From Phoebastria nigripes (lineage: Eukaryota; Chordata; Aves; Procellariiformes; Diomedeidae), in contig JAYKAV010002927.1 in the NCBI GenBank assembly GCA_035582835.1, forward strand, positions 1 through 64,000: a stretch of DNA of 64,000 nt, read 5' to 3'. Numbering within the stretch: position 1 is the stretch's first letter; the number at the start of each line of letters is the position of its first letter. The translations under genes and the position numbers were made by a program. Below, one piece after another: positions 59,926 to 64,000 of the stretch. A model generated the notes under the pieces. The model was not told the origin of the DNA. It saw nothing but the letters and a program-made list of their open reading frames with translations, and did not search any database.

Positions 59926-62900
59926 CTGTCTTTATCTCAACCCACGAGTCTTCTCACTTTTACTCTTCCGATTCTCTCCCCCATCCCACCGTGGGGGGAG
60001 TGAGCGAGCGGCTGGGTGGGGCTTAGTTGCCAGCTGGGGTTAAACCACGAAAATCAAATACAGTTCACATGGAAAAGCACAAAGCAAAATCAGTATACGA
60101 AGCAGAAATTCTTTCCACCTGCTGTCAGTATTTGTAATCTTACACAGTATCTTCACAGTTGAAATTATAGTAGAGGGAGTTTATAGATTTCAGACGCTAA
60201 ATGATGACAAAGTTGAAGTGGGAACAATGAAGAATAAAACCAAGCACTTGGCAACTAGCAATAGCAAAATTTCAAAAATCAAGAGACTGAGACCACCAAG
60301 TTCTGAGACTTGATACAGTAATTTGATACTAAAATTGTGGCCTATCAATCTTTTGAACAGGTGATACAAACGTTTAAGGCTGTTCAGCTTTTGAGTCAGC
60401 AGTCTATTGAATTTGCTCTAATTTTCTTTTTCTGTACATGATTTTGAATGCAATGTAATAATGTCAAAGGACCTCCCCCTTCTCTCTCTTTTTAATTGAA
60501 ACATTATTTCCTGCACATGAAAGCTTTTGACTTAAAAGCAATCAGGTGTGATATTCACAGCTCTGGCCTTTTCAAAATGTCATGCACAGGAATTACACGG
60601 ATTTATCCTAAAGCTATCTGTAAGAATATCAGCATTTTGGAATGCCTAAGAAAATGCCTATCTATGAGAATATGCTATTGAAGACTTTGTTGTTCAACTG
60701 ATTTTATTACATTTCAGTTACAATCAGACACTGTGTTACACTTGTTTTATCTTGCACACCATTGCTAACATACTTAAACAAGTTCCCCAAATTTCAGAAA
60801 TGATACAAATTTCTTAATCAACGCATAGTTAAATTCTTTCTGATATAAGAACAGAGGCATTCCCACAAATTTAGATAATCCTAAAGGAGCAAAATTACTT
60901 TAAAATTTGATAAACACTGAACTTTTTTTTTAGTTCGTATATGTAAAAATCTTAGTGGTAATAGCTGATAAAATATGCTCACACTACATGTTCTGACTTG
61001 AAAGTATTTACATATATAAAACTAATGTGACATTATATGCTAAGGTATTCTTACAGCAAGTGAAAGGGGAAAAAAAAGAACATAATATCAAACAGCTTGT
61101 TTTAGTTGACTGAGCTCTACTTAGCTTTTAAAGAACGAATATAAATGTACACAAATCCGTTTTGTGACTCGGATACAAAGCATCATGTTAAAAATGTAGT
61201 ACATGGTAGCAAAACTACGAATTTTTATATTCCTGCATATTTTCTCAGGAGTTGTTAAAATTCACATTTCTTGTTATATCCGTTCATAAAAATAGTTTCT
61301 CTTTCTGTAGGTTATTCAGGAAAAATAGCATAGCCTCTGCCAGTATCCATCCCTGTCCAAATGGGTTTTTTTCTAGGGCTTGTCATCGTCTTTCTCTATG
61401 GTGTGACTAAGTTATACTTTATAGAAATCCAGCTTCTTATAACAAAGATTTGCAATTTAAATTGTTCTTTCTCTCTGAACATTACATCTGAATTGGATAA
61501 AGTTGTCAAAAGCTAAGGCTTCCTAGTTTTTTTACTTTACTAATCAAGTAAACTAAAATTACATTATTGGAGTCGGCCAGGAGTAGCCCGGACCCGGCTG
61601 ATGGGGAAAGGCCTGAACGGGAATCTCACATGCCGATTATAGCCAGGAGAAAATAGCTGACGAACCCCTATACTTTAAGCTTTGAAGTGTGGCAGAACTA
61701 AGGAAAATGTGCCACCTTAAATTAGATTTTTCCAGAAAGTTGATAAATAGGCTTACTTATAAAGAGCAGCAAGACTAATCTGCAATTCTCCTGACGTTAG
61801 AGACAACATGATCTATAGAAGCCTTGTTGGATGACATCAAATGAAAAGAGCTGATGATCCTATTTATATTCCTTATCCGCAGCTGTGACTATTTGTCTTA
61901 TAAAGTATGTTTCATTTTTCTAGTGCATATTGTAGGTCTTAGTATATGAAGTAAAATAAAAAGTCAGATTGTTCTTCAGGTGGCAAGAGTATGTCCAGAA
62001 TAGGCACTCGTACCATAAATAATCCCTCAAGAGATAAAGAAGTATGTTTGGAAATAACTTTTTTCCTAATCAAGTTTCTGAGTAAATTATTCAGCATGTA
62101 TCTTAACCTATGGCACAGAATTCAGACTGAATGCAAACCATGTAACTTGTAAAATAGGGAGGAACAGGGAAACGCATTGTAGGAGTCACCAAGGGTAAGT
62201 ATAGGTAAGAGCAGCTCCATCTACTCTAAGGCAGGTCAACGCAAGGGAGATCCATTGCCCTGCTTAAGCCAAGAATGTCTGTGGACTATATCAGCCCAAG
62301 TAGTGAAAAATATATATGAGTCTTTTTATAAGCATAGACGAATGTAATCACATACTCCTGTCATTTGTTACTTTACATGCGGTTAGGATAGAGTCTGAAA
62401 TCTCAGTATTATTATAGTAAAATCCATTTAAAGTTGTATTGCATTCTTGTTAACCAAAAGAAACTGGTGCCTGCCTGCCTCTCTGCAGCTTCTTCCCTTC
62501 CCTTGGACAACTATGCACATCAGCTTTCCATCAAGAAAAACAATACGAAAATACGTATTTACTTGTTCCAATGGGAAACTGCTAACCACAGATATCCACA
62601 AAGTCCCACCACATTTCCCCTAATACTCACATGTTATACCAACCCCATCTTCACTCTATGTCAGGAATCCCTTCTAAAGTTACAGGAAAAATCCTACCTT
62701 GATATCATACATTTAACTGTGCTAATAGGGTTTGCTGCCAAGAGAACAGTAATTCTATTTCAGGAAGAATTATAAAATTCTAACCTTTATTTTTTTCAGC
62801 TAAACTAATAAATAATAACATCATGAAATTACTTCTCTTGCTGACCTACATAAATCTGTCTGCTATGCTGCCTTTCTGGAAGGAGGGAGCCTACAACTCA

Positions 62901-63132
62901 TCAGAAGCCTTGGTGGGCCGGGGACATCACCTCGGGAGGCTGCACTGAAGAAAGAGATTTTGGAAGTCCTGAGGGACTGAGGCCAAGGTACACCAATGCC
63001 AGAATTTCACTGATACTTAACTGCCTCCATACTTACGGTAGATTTCTATGCTTGGGACATGGTGGCAGGAATGCAAATCAGGCAGGCTCAGAAGCATTCT
63101 CAGTGGTTTTTGAGGTTTTGCATTTTGAAGGG

Positions 63133-63180
63133 TTTTTTTGGTTTGGGGTTTTTTGTTTGTTTGTTTGTTTGGGTTTTGGG
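63133..63180. repeat. T/G-rich tract with (TTTG)4 core
   Basis: T and G runs around four TTTG units; low complexity. Confidence 0.8.
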
Positions 63181-63452
63181 TACAAGTAATGGGCCCACCC
63201 AGGAGATTCAGGGAAGTTATCATAACATAGATGTGCTCTCGTTATTGTCTAGACATCATTACAAGATTCCTTGGCCCAGATATCGGGATGGCTTTAAAAC
63301 TTAAGTACTTAATACAAGTATTACCCCTGGTGCATCTGTTATCTTGTCCCTACTCTGATCAGAAATATGCTCAGAGCACAGGCATGCAGCAGAGGCAGAG
63401 TTCGCCTACTCCTGTTGTACCCAGCACCAAGTCTGGCGGTGACGTGGCAGCA

Positions 63453-63491
63453 GTGCGATCGGCGCAGATTAGCGATCCCCGTGGATCGCAC
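63453..63491. repeat. 8-bp inverted repeat in a CpG-dense islet
   Basis: GTGCGATC (63453-63460) pairs exactly with GATCGCAC (63484-63491) across 23 nt. About nine CpG fall in some 80 bp here, against a CpG-poor background. A third GCGATC word lies inside the loop at about 63472. Confidence 0.65.
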
Positions 63492-64000
63492 AGCCTGCGC
63501 TGAAGCCCAAAGCTGAACTGCAAAATTTTATTGCTACTGTAACTGAAGACAGTTAGATAAAGTTTAGAAGGTAAAATAATGAACACGAGAAGAAATAAAC
63601 CCCATGCTCTCCATAGGTTTTATAAACGAGGTGAGAATTAAGAATGCAAAGGGATCAGGGGAGATCCAAGTCTTTTAAATAATGGGCGAAGCAGGAGGAG
63701 TATTTCCAAGTACTGAAGAGCGTTGACAAGCGGGTGTTACAGTGGTGTTACGGATGTCTAAACTTAATCCTGCGAGGTGTCTTCACTTAAGATAAATCAG
63801 TTTCTGACTGTCTTCTACCAACTGTATTGTACCTAAGTCCAAGTGCATTCTCACCTTCTATTTTAAAGTTCATTTTAATCCTGACACACACTGTTTCTCA
63901 AATACGTTTCCTGACACTTTCCATGTTTTCTATTTTATTTTCCATTATTCATGAATTATTGAATGAGAGATTGTTTTCCCCCCTTGGGGCAGGGTGGGGG

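Larger units (their letters stand above)
59475..60052 (+). mobile_element. Solo LTR of an avian endogenous retrovirus, copy 2
   Basis: A 578-bp LTR of the same family and orientation as that at 10194-10795. It starts TGTGCTGG and ends CCACGAAA, where the expected terminal CA has become AA. A TATA box (59752-59757) and ATTAAA signal (59920-59925) lie at positions matching copy 1. Upstream of the TATA box it has CACGTGATGTCA, giving an E-box (CACGTG) but no intact CRE. It lacks the roughly 17-bp purine insert seen in copy 1. Perfect ATCAA flanks and the absence of gag/pol/env sequence identify an independent solo insertion, not the partner of copy 1. Frames inside it (for example 59476-59814) are not retroviral genes. 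Confidence 0.9.
60058..64000. other. Non-coding stretch to window end
   Basis: No gene is recognised. It holds a short GC/CpG islet at about 61568-61640, a (TTTG)n tract at 63133-63180 and the CpG-dense inverted repeat at 63453-63491. The window ends in a G-rich stretch. Frames reach at most about 113 codons (62434-62775) and show no domain. Confidence 0.65.

Noticed and set aside
59476..60043. Open frames of 112 and 85 codons in LTR copy 2
   Set aside because: They lie inside the LTR, cross its promoter and poly(A) region, and are not matched by a similar frame in copy 1.
10194..60052. The two LTRs as the ends of one provirus
   Set aside because: They are about 49 kb apart, have different flanking duplications (CGCAT/CCCAT versus ATCAA), and no retroviral coding sequence lies between them.
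1..64000. tRNA, rRNA or CRISPR array
   Set aside because: I saw no B-box-like GGTTCGANTCC with a matching cloverleaf, no rRNA-like block, and no regularly spaced direct repeats.

Overview
This window looks like gene-poor, AT-rich vertebrate nuclear DNA, almost certainly from a bird. Two things support that. A nearly complete CR1 non-LTR retrotransposon at about 42.2-45.2 kb ends in the CR1-type ATTCTATG direct repeats. Two related solo retroviral LTRs of a kind common in avian genomes lie at 10.2 and 59.5 kb. I cannot name the species. There is no bacterial, organellar or viral gene organisation: no operons, no ribosome-binding sites and no dense ORFs. One unresolved base (N at 27055) indicates a draft assembly.

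Layout: 1-10.2 kb is unannotatable AT-rich sequence with short microsatellites and one perfect inverted repeat (8441-8495). A 602-bp solo LTR follows (10194-10795, + strand) with TATA box, CRE and poly(A) signal. From 10.8 to 42.2 kb there is a long non-coding stretch. It holds a CpG-rich patch near 14.1-14.3 kb, an inverted repeat at 20.16 kb, a 17-bp tandem duplication at 22.85 kb, a TAAT/ATTA-rich block at 27.1-27.3 kb that may be a regulatory element, a long A tract at 18.36 kb, a T12A12 tract at 36.43 kb and a T29-C8-T23 tract at 40.16 kb. The CR1 element (+ strand) carries an open endonuclease region followed by a reverse transcriptase broken by several frameshifts and stops; one catalytic Asp of the RT is replaced by Asn. 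From 45.2 to 59.5 kb there is again non-coding DNA, with a perfect 13-bp-stem hairpin at 53.77 kb and a GC-rich patch at 56.5-56.9 kb. The second solo LTR (59475-60052, + strand) has a perfect 5-bp target-site duplication. The last 4 kb is non-coding with a small CpG-dense islet at 63.4 kb.

Outside the CR1 and the LTRs, I recognise no protein in any open frame; the longest is 177 codons, and it is inflated by a homopolymer. I found no tRNA, rRNA, CRISPR array or convincing exon. The window is best read as an intergenic region or the inside of a large intron. Nothing here forms a new multi-gene system; the more interesting signals are cis-acting (hairpins, possible enhancer-like blocks, LTR promoter differences) and the history of the retroelements.
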